This document shows, piece after piece, positions 8,040 to 16,335 of a stretch of DNA of 44,865 nucleotides. The notes below the pieces were generated by a model. That model was not told the origin of the DNA, searched no databases, and saw only the letters and a list, made by a program, of their open reading frames with translations. A program made the translations under genes and the position numbers. Location of the stretch: assembly GCF_945952055.1 (NCBI RefSeq), contig NZ_CAMFHB010000050.1, forward strand, positions 1-44,865, in the 5' to 3' direction. Positions within the stretch are counted from its first letter, which is position 1; every line of letters starts with the position of its first letter. Source of the stretch: an uncultured Alsobacter sp. GTDB lineage: Bacteria > Pseudomonadota > Alphaproteobacteria > Rhizobiales > Beijerinckiaceae.

Positions 8040-8879
8040 TCACCGCGCCAGCAGGGTGGGCACCTTGCGCAAGGCGTCTGCCCGCGCTGCCGGGTTGGTG
8101 CCGGCATGAGCCTCGCCGCGCCCGGCCAGCAGCAGCCCGCGGACGACGGTCACGGGACGGTCCGGCCAGTCGAAGTCGTGATGGGCGCCGGGATAGACGG
8201 TGATCGACAGGGGCGAGCCCGCGCTCTTGGCGCGTGCCGCGAGCGCCTCACACGGCTTGACCGGCGTCCAGTCGTCGAGCTCGCCCGACAGGATCGTCGT
8301 GGTCACCCGCGTCCGGTACGGCCGTTCGTTGAGGGCGAGGCACCCGGGATAGAAGGCGACCGCGGCCGCGAAGTCCGTGCCGACCACCCGGAAACCGCGT
8401 CCCGGGCGGGCCTGGCGCTCCTGCCGAATGGCGTAGAGCGTCGCCGTCCCGCCGTTCGACCAGCCCATCAGCGACACGGCGGAGGGCTTCACGAAGGCCT
8501 GTTCCTGCAACCAGCGGCGTGCCGCATGGGCGTCCTCGCGCCGCTCCACGGAGGCCCGCGCCCTGCGCTCCCGCGTCCGGCACTGCGGACCCAGGCCGCG
8601 CGGCCCGAAGCTGTCCGGCAACAGGACGACGAACCCTTCCTGCACCAGCTTCTCGGCCCAGGCGGCCTCGCGCGGGGCCGTCTGGCCGTCGCGGGTGAAG
8701 AGCCCGTTGCAGCCATGCAGGGCCACCACGGCCGGAAACGGCCCGTTGCCCTCGGGCTTGTAGAGGATCGCGGCCAGCGTCACGGCCGAACCCGGCACCT
8801 TCACCCGCTCGGGTGCTGCCTGGGCTGCCTGGGCCAGTGTGACGGACGCCAGGACGGAAAGAACGATCGACGACTTCAT
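8040..8879 (-). CDS. Secreted dienelactone-hydrolase-family protein
   Basis: The 279-residue product from the ATG at 8879 starts with a clean signal peptide (MKSSIVLSVLASVTLAQAAQA), so it is probably periplasmic. The alpha/beta hydrolase fold carries the oxyanion motif ALHGCNG, nucleophile elbow GWSNGG with Ser141, an acid in GELDDW near residue 203 and His233/234 in GAHHDFD. Classical dienelactone hydrolases use Cys as nucleophile; Ser here points to a general esterase or peptidase-like member. An upstream ATG at 8909 is possible but would place extra residues before the signal peptide. It is divergent from the DUF2093 gene. Confidence 0.82.
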   Translation of the reverse strand: MKSSIVLSVLASVTLAQAAQAAPERVKVPGSAVTLAAILYKPEGNGPFPAVVALHGCNGLFTRDGQTAPREAAWAEKLVQEGFVVLLPDSFGPRGLGPQCRTRERRARASVERREDAHAARRWLQEQAFVKPSAVSLMGWSNGGTATLYAIRQERQARPGRGFRVVGTDFAAAVAFYPGCLALNERPYRTRVTTTILSGELDDWTPVKPCEALAARAKSAGSPLSITVYPGAHHDFDWPDRPVTVVRGLLLAGRGEAHAGTNPAARADALRKVPTLLAR

Positions 8880-8894
8880 TTGCAATGCGAACCC

Positions 8895-8923
8895 TTGGAC
8901 CAGGCCCATCCCTGGGCTACATA
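8895..8923 (+). promoter_or_regulatory. Sigma-70-type promoter for the DUF2093 gene
   Basis: A -35 element TTGGAC (8895-8900) and a -10 element TACATA (8918-8923) are separated by 17 bases, the optimal spacing. The predicted start is about 50 bases upstream of the ATG at 8983. This is a sequence match only. Confidence 0.45.
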
Positions 8924-8982
8924 GTGCGCAGCCGGCCGAAAGGCAGGGCAGCCCCTGTACGGGACAAGCGAGGGACCGTCTC

Positions 8983-9204
8983 ATGAACCGATTCGACCGC
9001 CGTCCTGTGCTTCAGGGCGAGGCCGTCGTCGAGTATCTCGACGGAGATTTCCGGATCGTCAAGCCCGGGGCCTTCGTCCGATGCGCCGTGACGCGGGAGG
9101 CCATTCCGCTGGAAGAGCTTCGTTACTGGAACGTGGATCTGCAAGAAGCCTATGTGTCGCGGGACGCCGTTCTTCAGCGTCTCAAGGCCTCGCGGCCCCG
9201 CTGA
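8983..9204 (+). CDS. DUF2093-family small protein
   Basis: The 73-residue product (MNRFDRRPVLQGEAVVEYLD...) matches the pattern of DUF2093, a small alphaproteobacterial family of unknown function with a conserved FVRCAVT and IPLEELRYWNVD core. It has no signal peptide or membrane segment and one cysteine. The family is typically found tail-to-tail with lpxK, as here, where the coding regions overlap by 23 bases at their 3' ends. The conserved placement hints at a link to envelope biogenesis, but no function is known. Confidence 0.85.
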   Translation: MNRFDRRPVLQGEAVVEYLDGDFRIVKPGAFVRCAVTREAIPLEELRYWNVDLQEAYVSRDAVLQRLKASRPR

Positions 9205-10183
9205 ACCGCGCCAGAAGCCGGTTTCGACCGGTTTCGTCCGCAAAAGCGAGCGTCACGGGCAGCACCGCGATGCGGGACATCTGGTCCGGCGTCGCGACCC
9301 CGGCCAGGCGCACCCAGTCCTTTTCCGTGGTCACCGCGAGCAGCCCCTTCGCCGAGGCTTCGCCGAGGAGACCCGCGATCTCAGCCGACGCATAGGCGTG
9401 ATGGTCTGGAAAGGCGCGGGTGGCCGTCACCCGCGCCCCGGCCCTGTCCAGGCTTGCCCAGAACTTCTCCGGGCGGCCGATGCCGGCGAAAGCGAGCACG
9501 CTCCGCCCGGCGAGACGCCCGGCCACGGTCGCATCCGCCTCGAGCCGGGCCCGCAACACGTCCACGCCGGCCTGCGCAGCCTGCGCCGCGACGCGGTCGC
9601 CCGCGCTCCCGGCCCCGATCACGATTACGGCATCCACGTGCGGCAACTGCCGGGCGAGGGGAGCCCGCAGCGGTCCAGCCGGAACGCACGCCCCGTTTCC
9701 AACGCCTGATTCGCCGTCCACGACCGCGAGCCTCAGGTCTTTCTGCAGGGTCGGGTTCTGCAGACCGTCGTCCATCACGATGACGTCGCCGTGCCGCGCG
9801 GCCAGGGCCGCCCCCGCCGCCCGGTCGGTCGCGACGACGACCGGCGCAACACGCGCCAGTAGCAACGGCTCGTCGCCGCACTCATCGGCGGCATGGACCG
9901 CCGGATCGACGACCACGGGGCCGGCCAGGCTGCCGCCATAGCCCCGGCTCAGGAAGACGGGGCGCCGACCGAGAGCGGCCAGATCGCGGGCGACGGCGAT
10001 GGCGGTCGGGGTCTTGCCGGCGCCGCCGGCCACGAAGTTGCCGATGCAGACGACGGGCAGGCTGGCCTTCTGCCCCGCGCGGGCCATCCGTCGGGCCGTC
10101 ACGGCCCCGTAGATCCAGCCGAGGGGGGCCAGCAGCGTGGCCGGGAGGGAGTGAGGACGCCACCAGAAGGCGGGCGCGCGCAT
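9182..10183 (-). CDS. lpxK: Tetraacyldisaccharide 4'-kinase LpxK
   Basis: LpxK phosphorylates the 4' position of the lipid A disaccharide precursor at the inner membrane. The 333-residue length is typical. An N-terminal hydrophobic stretch around residues 14-30 anchors it. The P-loop GNFVAGGAGKTPT spans about residues 49-61, followed by VFLSRGYGG, VIVMDDGLQNPTLQKD and, near the C-terminus, VTTEKDWVRL. The start ATG at 10183 shares a base with the stop of waaA (TGATG), so the two are translationally coupled. It is the last gene of a five-gene minus-strand operon. Confidence 0.97.
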   Translation of the reverse strand: MRAPAFWWRPHSLPATLLAPLGWIYGAVTARRMARAGQKASLPVVCIGNFVAGGAGKTPTAIAVARDLAALGRRPVFLSRGYGGSLAGPVVVDPAVHAADECGDEPLLLARVAPVVVATDRAAGAALAARHGDVIVMDDGLQNPTLQKDLRLAVVDGESGVGNGACVPAGPLRAPLARQLPHVDAVIVIGAGSAGDRVAAQAAQAGVDVLRARLEADATVAGRLAGRSVLAFAGIGRPEKFWASLDRAGARVTATRAFPDHHAYASAEIAGLLGEASAKGLLAVTTEKDWVRLAGVATPDQMSRIAVLPVTLAFADETGRNRLLARFSGAARP

Positions 10184-11472
10184 CAGCGTCCGGCCAGGTG
10201 CATGTGCATGAGGAAGGGCTCGATCGCCTGCATGGTGCGATCGACCGCGCCGCCTAGCCCCTCCACGGTCTCGCCGGCGGCGCGCGCCATGGTCCGCAGG
10301 CGGGCGACGTCCGACAGCAGGGTCCCGACGGTGTTGGCGAGCCCCTGCGCATCGGGGACGGCCACCGATCCGCCCTCGCGGTCGAGGGCCGCGTAGACGT
10401 CGGTGAAGTTGTGGACGTGCGGCCCATGGATGATGGCCGCGCCCAGCTTGCCGGGCTCGATCGGGTTCTGCCCGCCGTGCGGCACCAGCGATCCGCCCAT
10501 GAAGACCACCGGCGCGAGCCGGTAGAACAGGCCGAGCTCGCCGATGGTGTCGGCCACGTAGACGTCCGTCGCCCCGTCGGGCTCGAGCCCGCGGGAGCGA
10601 AGCGCCGTCTTCAGCCCCGAATCGGAGGCGATGAAGGCGATGTCCTCGCCACGCTGGGGATGGCGCGGCGCGATGATCGTGAGAAGGCCCGGAAAATAGG
10701 GGCCCAGCGCCTTGTGGACGGCGACGATCTGTTCTTCCTCGCCGCCATGGGTCGAGGCCGCCAGCCAGACCGGCCGGCCGCTGATCAGGCCCCGCAGGGT
10801 GGAGACCCGCAGCGGATCGGCGGGCGGCGCGGGCGAGTCGAACTTGAGGTTTCCGACCACGCCGACCCGCGGGGCGCCCAGCCGGGCGAGACGGTCGGCG
10901 TCGGCGGCGCTCTGGGCGAGGCAGAGGTCGATGCGGCCGAGCAGGGCGCCGATCATGCCGGACAGGCGGGACCAGCGCCGGAACGACCGCTCCGACATGC
11001 GGGCGTTGACGAGCATCAGCGGGATCCGCCGCTGGTCGACCTCGATCAGCATGTTGGGCCAGAGCTCGGACTCGGCCACCAGCGCGAGGTCGGGCCGCCA
11101 GTGGTCGAGGAACCGGCGCACGTAGCGCGGCACGTCCAGTGGCACGAACTGGTGCAGCGCGCCGGGAGGAAGGCGGCGCTCGATGAGGCGGGCCGACGTC
11201 ACAGTCCCCGAGGTGATCAGCACGCTCAGTCCGCGCTGGGTGAGGCGCTCGGCGATGGGCAGGATGGACAGGCTTTCGCCGACGCTGGCGCCGTGCAGCC
11301 ATGCCAGCCGGCCCGTCGGGCGGATGTGCGTCGCTTCCCCGCGGCGCTCGCCGAGGCGGGTCTTTTCCTCCTTGCCGCGGCGGGCGCGCTCGCGCAGCAG
11401 CAGGCCGGTGAACGGCCGGAGAAGACCCGTGGCGACCCGATAGGACCTCAGAGACAGCGGAAGAGCGCTCAT
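10183..11472 (-). CDS. waaA: 3-deoxy-D-manno-octulosonic acid (Kdo) transferase
   Basis: WaaA (KdtA) adds Kdo from CMP-Kdo to lipid A precursor. The 429-residue product is a GT30/GT-B enzyme. It has an N-terminal membrane-near helix, a KEEKTRLGERRG segment holding the conserved base Glu42, the loop WLHGASVGES (about residues 59-67), TSGTVTSARLIERR, and the C-terminal donor-binding stretch FMGGSLVPHGGQNPIEP. Its start overlaps the stop of the upstream acyltransferase gene in ATGA, and its stop overlaps the lpxK start. Whether it adds one or two Kdo residues cannot be told from sequence. Confidence 0.96.
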   Translation of the reverse strand: MSALPLSLRSYRVATGLLRPFTGLLLRERARRGKEEKTRLGERRGEATHIRPTGRLAWLHGASVGESLSILPIAERLTQRGLSVLITSGTVTSARLIERRLPPGALHQFVPLDVPRYVRRFLDHWRPDLALVAESELWPNMLIEVDQRRIPLMLVNARMSERSFRRWSRLSGMIGALLGRIDLCLAQSAADADRLARLGAPRVGVVGNLKFDSPAPPADPLRVSTLRGLISGRPVWLAASTHGGEEEQIVAVHKALGPYFPGLLTIIAPRHPQRGEDIAFIASDSGLKTALRSRGLEPDGATDVYVADTIGELGLFYRLAPVVFMGGSLVPHGGQNPIEPGKLGAAIIHGPHVHNFTDVYAALDREGGSVAVPDAQGLANTVGTLLSDVARLRTMARAAGETVEGLGGAVDRTMQAIEPFLMHMHLAGR

Positions 11473-12191
11473 GCCGCCCGTGCTCCCCGCAGCCCCGCGC
11501 CTGGATCGGTGCTGCCCACGGCCGCGTAGGCCCGGGCATGGACGTCGTCGAGCCCGCGCTGCACGGCGAGGCGTGCCGCTTCGAGCTGCGCGTCGTCGGC
11601 GTGCCGGTCCACCGTCACGGGATCGCCGGCCGCGACCACCAGCGTTCCAAACGGCAGGCCGATCGTCGTGCGGTCCCAGTTGGCGAAGGTCTTGCGGCGG
11701 CTCGACACCACCGTGACCGGCACGATGGGGCGCCCCGAGAGCCGGGCGAGCGTGACGATGCCGAGGCCCGCCACCCGGGCCGTCTTGGGGACGTCGGCGG
11801 TGAGGGTCACGCTGTCGCCCTGCTCCAGCGCGCGCAGCATTTCGCGAAGTCCATAGACGCCCCCGCGCTTGTGCATCTTGCTGGCGGCCCCGCCCGACGC
11901 GCGGATCGGTCGGATGCCGAAGCTGTCGCAGGCGGCGGCGTTGATCCCGCCGTCGCCGTGCCGGGAGATCAGGACGGCGTACCGGTCCTGCGGACGCTTG
12001 CCGAGCGGGATCATGAAGTGCTGGCCGTGCCAGAGGGCGCAGATGAACGGCTTCAAGGGATCCAGGCGCTCGAAGAGATCCGGCGGCTCCAGGACGAGGC
12101 GGCTCGTGCGCCCGACCAGACGCAAATAGCCCGCGAGCAGGTTGCCGAGGCCAGCCTGCACCGGTGCCGAACGTCCGATCCGCTTGAGCAT
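11469..12191 (-). CDS. DUF374 lysophospholipid acyltransferase-family protein
   Basis: The 240-residue product has an acyltransferase-like core: ALWHGQHFMIPL supplies an H-x(4) type motif, followed by ISRHGDGGINAAAC, RASGGAASKMHKRGG and TADVPKTARVAGLG. This is the DUF374 pattern found beside waaA across Hyphomicrobiales. A role in acylating lipid A or a phospholipid is likely from context, but the acyl donor and acceptor are unknown. The ATG at 12191 was chosen because the family core starts right after it; reading further upstream gives low-quality Arg/Pro-rich sequence. The stop overlaps the waaA start by four bases. Confidence 0.85.
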   Translation of the reverse strand: MLKRIGRSAPVQAGLGNLLAGYLRLVGRTSRLVLEPPDLFERLDPLKPFICALWHGQHFMIPLGKRPQDRYAVLISRHGDGGINAAACDSFGIRPIRASGGAASKMHKRGGVYGLREMLRALEQGDSVTLTADVPKTARVAGLGIVTLARLSGRPIVPVTVVSSRRKTFANWDRTTIGLPFGTLVVAAGDPVTVDRHADDAQLEAARLAVQRGLDDVHARAYAAVGSTDPGAGLRGARAA

Positions 12192-12204
12192 GGAACGGCT
12201 GCGA

Positions 12205-12444
12205 TCAGGCCGTCTGGTCGGTCGTCGGATCGAGCAGCCGGTGCAGGTGCACCACGAAATACCGCATGTGGGCGTTGTCGACCGTGGACTGCGCCTTCGA
12301 CTTCCAGGCGGCATGGGCCGTGGCGTAGTTCGGGAAGATGCCCACGATGTCGAGCTTCGACAGGTCCCTGAACTCGGTCCCGTCCAGCTTGACGAGTTCG
12401 CCGCCGAAAACGAGGTGAGGGAGCTGTTTGGAAGGCGTGCTCAT
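12205..12444 (-). CDS. DUF4170-family small protein
   Basis: The 79-residue product (MSTPSKQLPHLVFGGELVKL...) matches DUF4170, a short Hyphomicrobiales family of unknown function. Conserved features include VFGGEL, FPNYATAHAAWKSKAQ and AHMRYFVVHLHRLLDP. There is no signal peptide or membrane segment. It lies 13 bases upstream of the DUF374 acyltransferase and 31 bases downstream of the phosphatase gene, so it belongs to the lipid A/Kdo operon. That stable position suggests an accessory role in envelope synthesis, unproven. Confidence 0.85.
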   Translation of the reverse strand: MSTPSKQLPHLVFGGELVKLDGTEFRDLSKLDIVGIFPNYATAHAAWKSKAQSTVDNAHMRYFVVHLHRLLDPTTDQTA

Positions 12445-12475
12445 GGTGCGGTCCTTGGTCTGTCGAGGCAGCGGG

Positions 12476-13291
12476 TTAGCGATGTCTGGCCGGGGCGGCA
12501 AGCCAGGCGGCGAGGTCCCGGGCCAGCAGGGCGCCCCCGGCGGCCAGGGATTCGTGTTGCGTCGTCGGTCTGTTGTAGGTCGGCTCCCGGCCCGAGGCGC
12601 CCACCAGCGTCGTCCCGGCACCCGCCAGGATGGCGTGGGCCGCGGCGAGGTCCCAGTCGTGCGCCTTTTCGCCGGCCAACCCGGCATCGACCGTCCCATC
12701 GGCGACACGGACCATGCGCAGGGCGAGCGACCTGATCAGCGGTGCTTGCCGGAAGGTGACGGGCCCGGCGCCGAGCCGGTCGAGGAGCGGGCGCGGGCCG
12801 GCCACGAAGGCGTCGGCCAGCGTGTCGCGGTGGGTGGGTGCGAGGGGCGCGCCGTTGCGCCGGGACACGTCGCCCGGCGTCGCCTCGAACATCTCGTCGC
12901 TCACCGGAGCGTAGACGAAGCCGGCGACGGGCACCCCGTCCGACACGATGCCGATGGCAACCGTCCAGTCCGTATCGCCACGGGCAAAGGCCCGTGTGCC
13001 GTCGATGGGATCCACCACCCAGACCATGGGGCGGGTCAGGCGCGTCGAGTCGTCCAGCGTCTCCTCGGAGAGCCAGCCGAAGGCCGGGGCGGCCGTACCC
13101 AGCCGGTTCTTCAGGAACGTGTCGACCGCGAGGTCGGCCTCCGTCACCGGAGATCCCCCGTTCTTGTAGGAAACCTCCGCCGCCGTCCCCTGGCCCGGCC
13201 GGAACCAGCGCAAGGCGAGCGCGCCCGCCTCGCGGGCGGCATCACGCGCGGCGGCCAGCACCTTCTGGTCGATGGCGATCGTCGGGGACAT
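12476..13291 (-). CDS. Inositol monophosphatase/CysQ-family phosphatase
   Basis: The 271-residue product is a metal-dependent phosphatase of the IMPase/CysQ superfamily. It shows SPVTEADLAVD, the acidic metal site WLSEET, the core WVVDPIDGTRAF with the metal-binding Asp pair, and the C-terminal AHDWDLAAAH. CysQ members remove the 3'-phosphate of PAP from sulfate assimilation; other members act on inositol phosphates, and this sequence does not decide between them. The ATG at 13291 has AAGAGA five bases upstream; an in-frame ATG at 13303 is the alternative. It is the first gene of the operon that ends with lpxK. Confidence 0.85.
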   Translation of the reverse strand: MSPTIAIDQKVLAAARDAAREAGALALRWFRPGQGTAAEVSYKNGGSPVTEADLAVDTFLKNRLGTAAPAFGWLSEETLDDSTRLTRPMVWVVDPIDGTRAFARGDTDWTVAIGIVSDGVPVAGFVYAPVSDEMFEATPGDVSRRNGAPLAPTHRDTLADAFVAGPRPLLDRLGAGPVTFRQAPLIRSLALRMVRVADGTVDAGLAGEKAHDWDLAAAHAILAGAGTTLVGASGREPTYNRPTTQHESLAAGGALLARDLAAWLAAPARHR

Positions 13292-13514
13292 GATCTCTTG
13301 CATCCGGGAGCCGCGCGTTTCTACAGCCGATGCTGCACCGCGGCAAGTCGGTACAGTCACGCTCCAGCAAGCAAGAGGTAAGGAAAATGCTTGTTAAGCA
13401 GCGTCTTACCGGACCTTAACCAGCGGGTTTAAGCGTTTTCGGGGCGGCTCTTGGGCATCCTTCGGGCTCAGTGTGGACAACAACCCCACACATCGTCTTC
13501 GGGAGACGTCGAAC
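13292..13514. promoter_or_regulatory. Divergent control region between the phosphatase operon and the DUF6101-like gene
   Basis: This 223-base region holds no gene. It has three TTAA tetramers (13394, 13416, 13429), unusual in such GC-rich DNA, though none has the 7-base CtrA spacing. Nearer the DUF6101-like start there are two short hairpins: GTGTGG/CCACAC (13471-13491) and CGTCT/AGACG (13494-13508). The second covers part of the GGGAGA ribosome site for the ATG at 13515 and could affect translation. Confidence 0.3.
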
Positions 13515-14009
13515 ATGTCGAGCGGTCAATGCCGGGGAGACAACCCTGGCTCGGCGGCCCTGCGCGAGCACACGGGCGCGGTGGTCGGTTATCCCGATCT
13601 CATCGCGCCGATCGGGGCTCGTGCCGGGATCACGCTGACCGATGGTCCTCTCGCGGCCCGGGCTTCGGTCGCGCAGGGGGCTCGCGGGCTCGTCCTCAGC
13701 CGCAAGGGCGGCGAGGACGGCTTGCCCTATTTCGAGGTGGCGATCCTGTTCGGCAACGACCGGACCGCCACGCCGATCCACATCGCCGCCGACGACCACG
13801 ACGTGATTGCCCGCTGGCGCAGCCATGCGGCCGATCTCGGCCTTCCTCTGATGATGGAGCGGGAGGACGGCGTCATCATCACCGCCTACGACCACATGGG
13901 CTGCGTGCGTCTCGGCGCGGTGCACCTCCGGCGCCGCAACCCGTCCACGATGCACCGCAGGCCGCGTTTCCTCATGCGGCGCAAGACGGGCCTGCGCCGT
14001 CCGGCCTAG
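13515..14009 (+). CDS. DUF6101-like protein of unknown function
   Basis: The 164-residue product lacks a signal peptide. Its C-terminal half resembles DUF6101, a family common beside ubiA in Hyphomicrobiales: DHDVIARWRSHAADLGLPLMME is followed by the basic ending HRRPRFLMRRKTGLRR. The N-terminal half is less conserved. The ATG at 13515 has GGGAGA nine bases upstream; a GTG at 13473 would add 14 unconvincing residues. The gene is convergent with ubiA, and the two stop codons share the palindrome CTAG (14006-14009). No function is known; the basic tail could bind nucleic acid or lipid headgroups. Confidence 0.7.
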   Translation: MSSGQCRGDNPGSAALREHTGAVVGYPDLIAPIGARAGITLTDGPLAARASVAQGARGLVLSRKGGEDGLPYFEVAILFGNDRTATPIHIAADDHDVIARWRSHAADLGLPLMMEREDGVIITAYDHMGCVRLGAVHLRRRNPSTMHRRPRFLMRRKTGLRRPA

Positions 14010-14956
14010 ACCTGGCCGCGGATCGCGGCGTCCAGCGCGAGTCCGGCGAAGAGGATCAGCCCGGCGTCCCGGTTGGATCGGAACAGCATCAGCGCACCGG
14101 CCTTGTCGGCGATGTCGATGCGGCGCACCTGCCAGGTGAGGTGGATGCCGAAGGCCATGAGGCCCACATGGGCCGCGAGCCCGGCGTTTGCGCCGCGCAG
14201 CGCGGCGATCAGGGCCACGAGCGCGATGAGGTAGAGGAGCCCGACCGCCGTCCGGGTGCGGGTGCCGAACAGCAGCGCCGTCGACCGGATGCCGACGACG
14301 GCGTCGTCCTTGGCGTCCTGCAGCGCATAGATGGTGTCGTAGCCCATCGTCCAGGCGATCGCCGCGCCGTAGACCGCGAAGGCTGGCCAGCTCAGGCTGC
14401 CGTACTGGGCGGCCCAGCCCATCAGCCCGCCATAGGCGAAGGCGAGGCCGAGCACCGCCTGCGGCCAGGACGTGACCCGCTTCATCAGCGGATAGATCGC
14501 CACGAAGATCATCGACACCAGGCCGGTGACGATGGCGAAGTGGTTGAAGCTGAGAAGCACCGCCAGCCCCACGAGGCACAGCAGCACCGTGAACACGACG
14601 GCCTGCCGCGGCGAAACCTGGCCGGACGGGATGGGCCGCAGGCGCGTCCGCTCGACCTTGGCGTCGAGATCGCGGTCGAGGAAATCGTTGTAGGCGCAGC
14701 CGGCGCCGCGCATGACGATCGCGCCGACGAAGAACAGCAGGAGGTGGGAGATCGGTGGAAAGCCGACCTGCTTCGACGAGGCGGCGAGCGCGGCCGACCA
14801 CCAGCAGGGCAGGAGCAGGAGCCACCAGCCGATCGGCCGGTCGATGCGGGCCAATCGCAGGTAGGGGCGCCAGGCCTGAGGTGCCAGGCGGTCGACGAGA
14901 TTGCCGGACGGTGCGTCCGGGACCGGGGCCGTTTCGAGCCCGGCAGGCTGGCTCAC
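14006..14956 (-). CDS. ubiA: 4-hydroxybenzoate polyprenyltransferase UbiA
   Basis: UbiA attaches the polyprenyl tail to 4-hydroxybenzoate in ubiquinone synthesis in the inner membrane. The 316-residue product has about eight or nine transmembrane segments and both Asp-rich diphosphate sites: NDFLDRDLD near residues 90-98 and DAKDDAVVG in the second half. The start is taken as the GTG at 14956, because it overlaps the stop of the upstream gene in GTGA and gives the usual N-terminal length; no ATG is suitably placed. Downstream it meets the DUF6101-like gene. Confidence 0.95.
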   Translation of the reverse strand: MSQPAGLETAPVPDAPSGNLVDRLAPQAWRPYLRLARIDRPIGWWLLLLPCWWSAALAASSKQVGFPPISHLLLFFVGAIVMRGAGCAYNDFLDRDLDAKVERTRLRPIPSGQVSPRQAVVFTVLLCLVGLAVLLSFNHFAIVTGLVSMIFVAIYPLMKRVTSWPQAVLGLAFAYGGLMGWAAQYGSLSWPAFAVYGAAIAWTMGYDTIYALQDAKDDAVVGIRSTALLFGTRTRTAVGLLYLIALVALIAALRGANAGLAAHVGLMAFGIHLTWQVRRIDIADKAGALMLFRSNRDAGLILFAGLALDAAIRGQV

Positions 14957-15453
14957 AGGGCGCCCTGCGGCATCTTGATCGGGCCGCCCACGACGCTGTC
15001 GCCGCCACCGAGCGGCCCGGGAGCGCCGCGCTGCTGCTGCTGCGCGCGTTGCGCTTCCATCTTCTTCTGCATCTGGACCGCCTTGCAGGCGTCGCCTCGG
15101 GCCTTGCTGACCTTCGGCTGCTCGTCCTTGAGCGTCGGCAGCACCTGGTCCGGCACATGGCACCAGCTGCCGTTCTTCTCCACCTCGACGATCGCGGCCG
15201 CCACCTTGGCGTTCAACTGCGTGAACAGGTTGCAGGCAGCCGGCGCGGTCGCCTGCTTCTTCTTCTGCATCGTCTGCCACTGCTGCAGAAGCGTGACGCG
15301 GTCCTGGAGCAGCTTCATCACCCCAACGCACTCGCTGCTCTGGGCCCGAGCGGTCCCCGGCGTGAGCGCGACCGCCAGAACGACGCCGGCTCCGACCGCG
15401 AGCGCGGCGAGGGGCTTGGCGCAGGCCCGGGGCATGGAGTAGGCAACCAGCAT
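14953..15453 (-). CDS. Secreted hypothetical protein with four cysteines
   Basis: The 166-residue product has a signal peptide (about residues 1-32, cleavage likely after TARA). The mature part is helical and Lys/Gln-rich, with four cysteines in ECVGV, ACNLF, WCHVP and ACKAV, which could form two disulfides in the periplasm. The end is a QQQQRGAPGPLGGG low-complexity tail. The ATG at 15453 has GGAG seven bases upstream. It overlaps the ubiA GTG start by four bases, so the genes are cotranscribed. I recognise no named family; function is unknown. Confidence 0.75.
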   Translation of the reverse strand: MLVAYSMPRACAKPLAALAVGAGVVLAVALTPGTARAQSSECVGVMKLLQDRVTLLQQWQTMQKKKQATAPAACNLFTQLNAKVAAAIVEVEKNGSWCHVPDQVLPTLKDEQPKVSKARGDACKAVQMQKKMEAQRAQQQQRGAPGPLGGGDSVVGGPIKMPQGAL

Positions 15454-15588
15454 GTCGGCTCCGTTGTCGATGGTTCGGCGTTCCATATCAGCATGCCTTG
15501 CGTCGGGGCAATGCGCAGGATGTGTTCATGACAGGCGAAAGCGGCCGAAATCCGGTCTCCTGCGGCAGGGCGGTCACGGTGTCCCAGC

Positions 15589-16332
15589 ATGGCATCGTAT
15601 GATTTTCGGGCGCAACGCCTCTTCGTCGACGTCCCCCTGCGGGAGGCCGAACAGGTCGCCCTGGGCCGCGAACAGGCCCATTACGTCCTGAATGTCCTGC
15701 GTCTCGACGAGAAATCGCCCATTCTGGCCTTCAACGGGCGCGACGGCGAATGGCTCGCCAGGCTGGTTCGCTCGGGCAAGCGCGACGCCGCGCTCCTGCC
15801 GGAGCGCCGGACCCGCGACCAGACGTCACCGGGCGACCTGCACTATCTCTTCGCCCCTCTGAAGCAGGCCCGCCTCGACTACCTGGTGCAGAAGGCGGTC
15901 GAGATGGGGGCCTCGGCCATCCGCCCGGTCCTGACGCGCCATACGCAGGTGAGTCGCGTCAACCGCGAGCGCATGCTGGCCAACGTCATCGAGGCGGCCG
16001 AGCAATGCGGGGTCCTGAGCGTTCCCGACGTGCTCGAGGAGGTTCGCCTGGACAGCCTCCTGGAGGGGTGGGACGCCTCTCGTCTCCTGGTGTTCTGCGA
16101 CGAGGATGCCGAGGTCGCGGATCCGCTCGAAGCGTTGCGTGCGGCCGCTCCGGCGCCGATTTCGCTGATCGTCGGTCCGGAAGGCGGGTTTTCGGCCGAG
16201 GAGCGCGACAGGCTCCTGCGCCTGCCGCATGTCCTGCGCCTGTCGCTCGGCCCGCGGATCCTGCGGGCCGACACCGCGGCCGTGGCGGCCCTGGCGCTGG
16301 TACAGGCCGTCCGCGGCGATTGGAAAGGCTGA
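15589..16332 (+). CDS. rsmE: 16S rRNA (uracil-1498-N3)-methyltransferase RsmE
   Basis: RsmE methylates U1498 of 16S rRNA in the 30S subunit. The 247-residue product has the N-terminal PUA-like domain (QRLFVDVPL through EWLARLV) and a SPOUT trefoil-knot domain: LVQKAVEMGASAIRPV, IEAAEQCG, ISLIVGPEGGFSAEE and LGPRILRADTAAVAAL. All SAM-binding knot loops are present. It is divergent from the secreted Cys protein gene. The FkbM-family gene starts three bases after its stop. In several relatives gshA directly follows rsmE, whereas here gshA lies 15 kb away in reverse. Confidence 0.95.
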   Translation: MASYDFRAQRLFVDVPLREAEQVALGREQAHYVLNVLRLDEKSPILAFNGRDGEWLARLVRSGKRDAALLPERRTRDQTSPGDLHYLFAPLKQARLDYLVQKAVEMGASAIRPVLTRHTQVSRVNRERMLANVIEAAEQCGVLSVPDVLEEVRLDSLLEGWDASRLLVFCDEDAEVADPLEALRAAAPAPISLIVGPEGGFSAEERDRLLRLPHVLRLSLGPRILRADTAAVAALALVQAVRGDWKG

Positions 16333-16335
16333 CGC

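Noticed and set aside
13394-13432. TTAA cluster as a CtrA binding site
   Set aside because: The TTAA pairs are separated by 18 and 9 bases instead of the required 7, so the match is not good enough.
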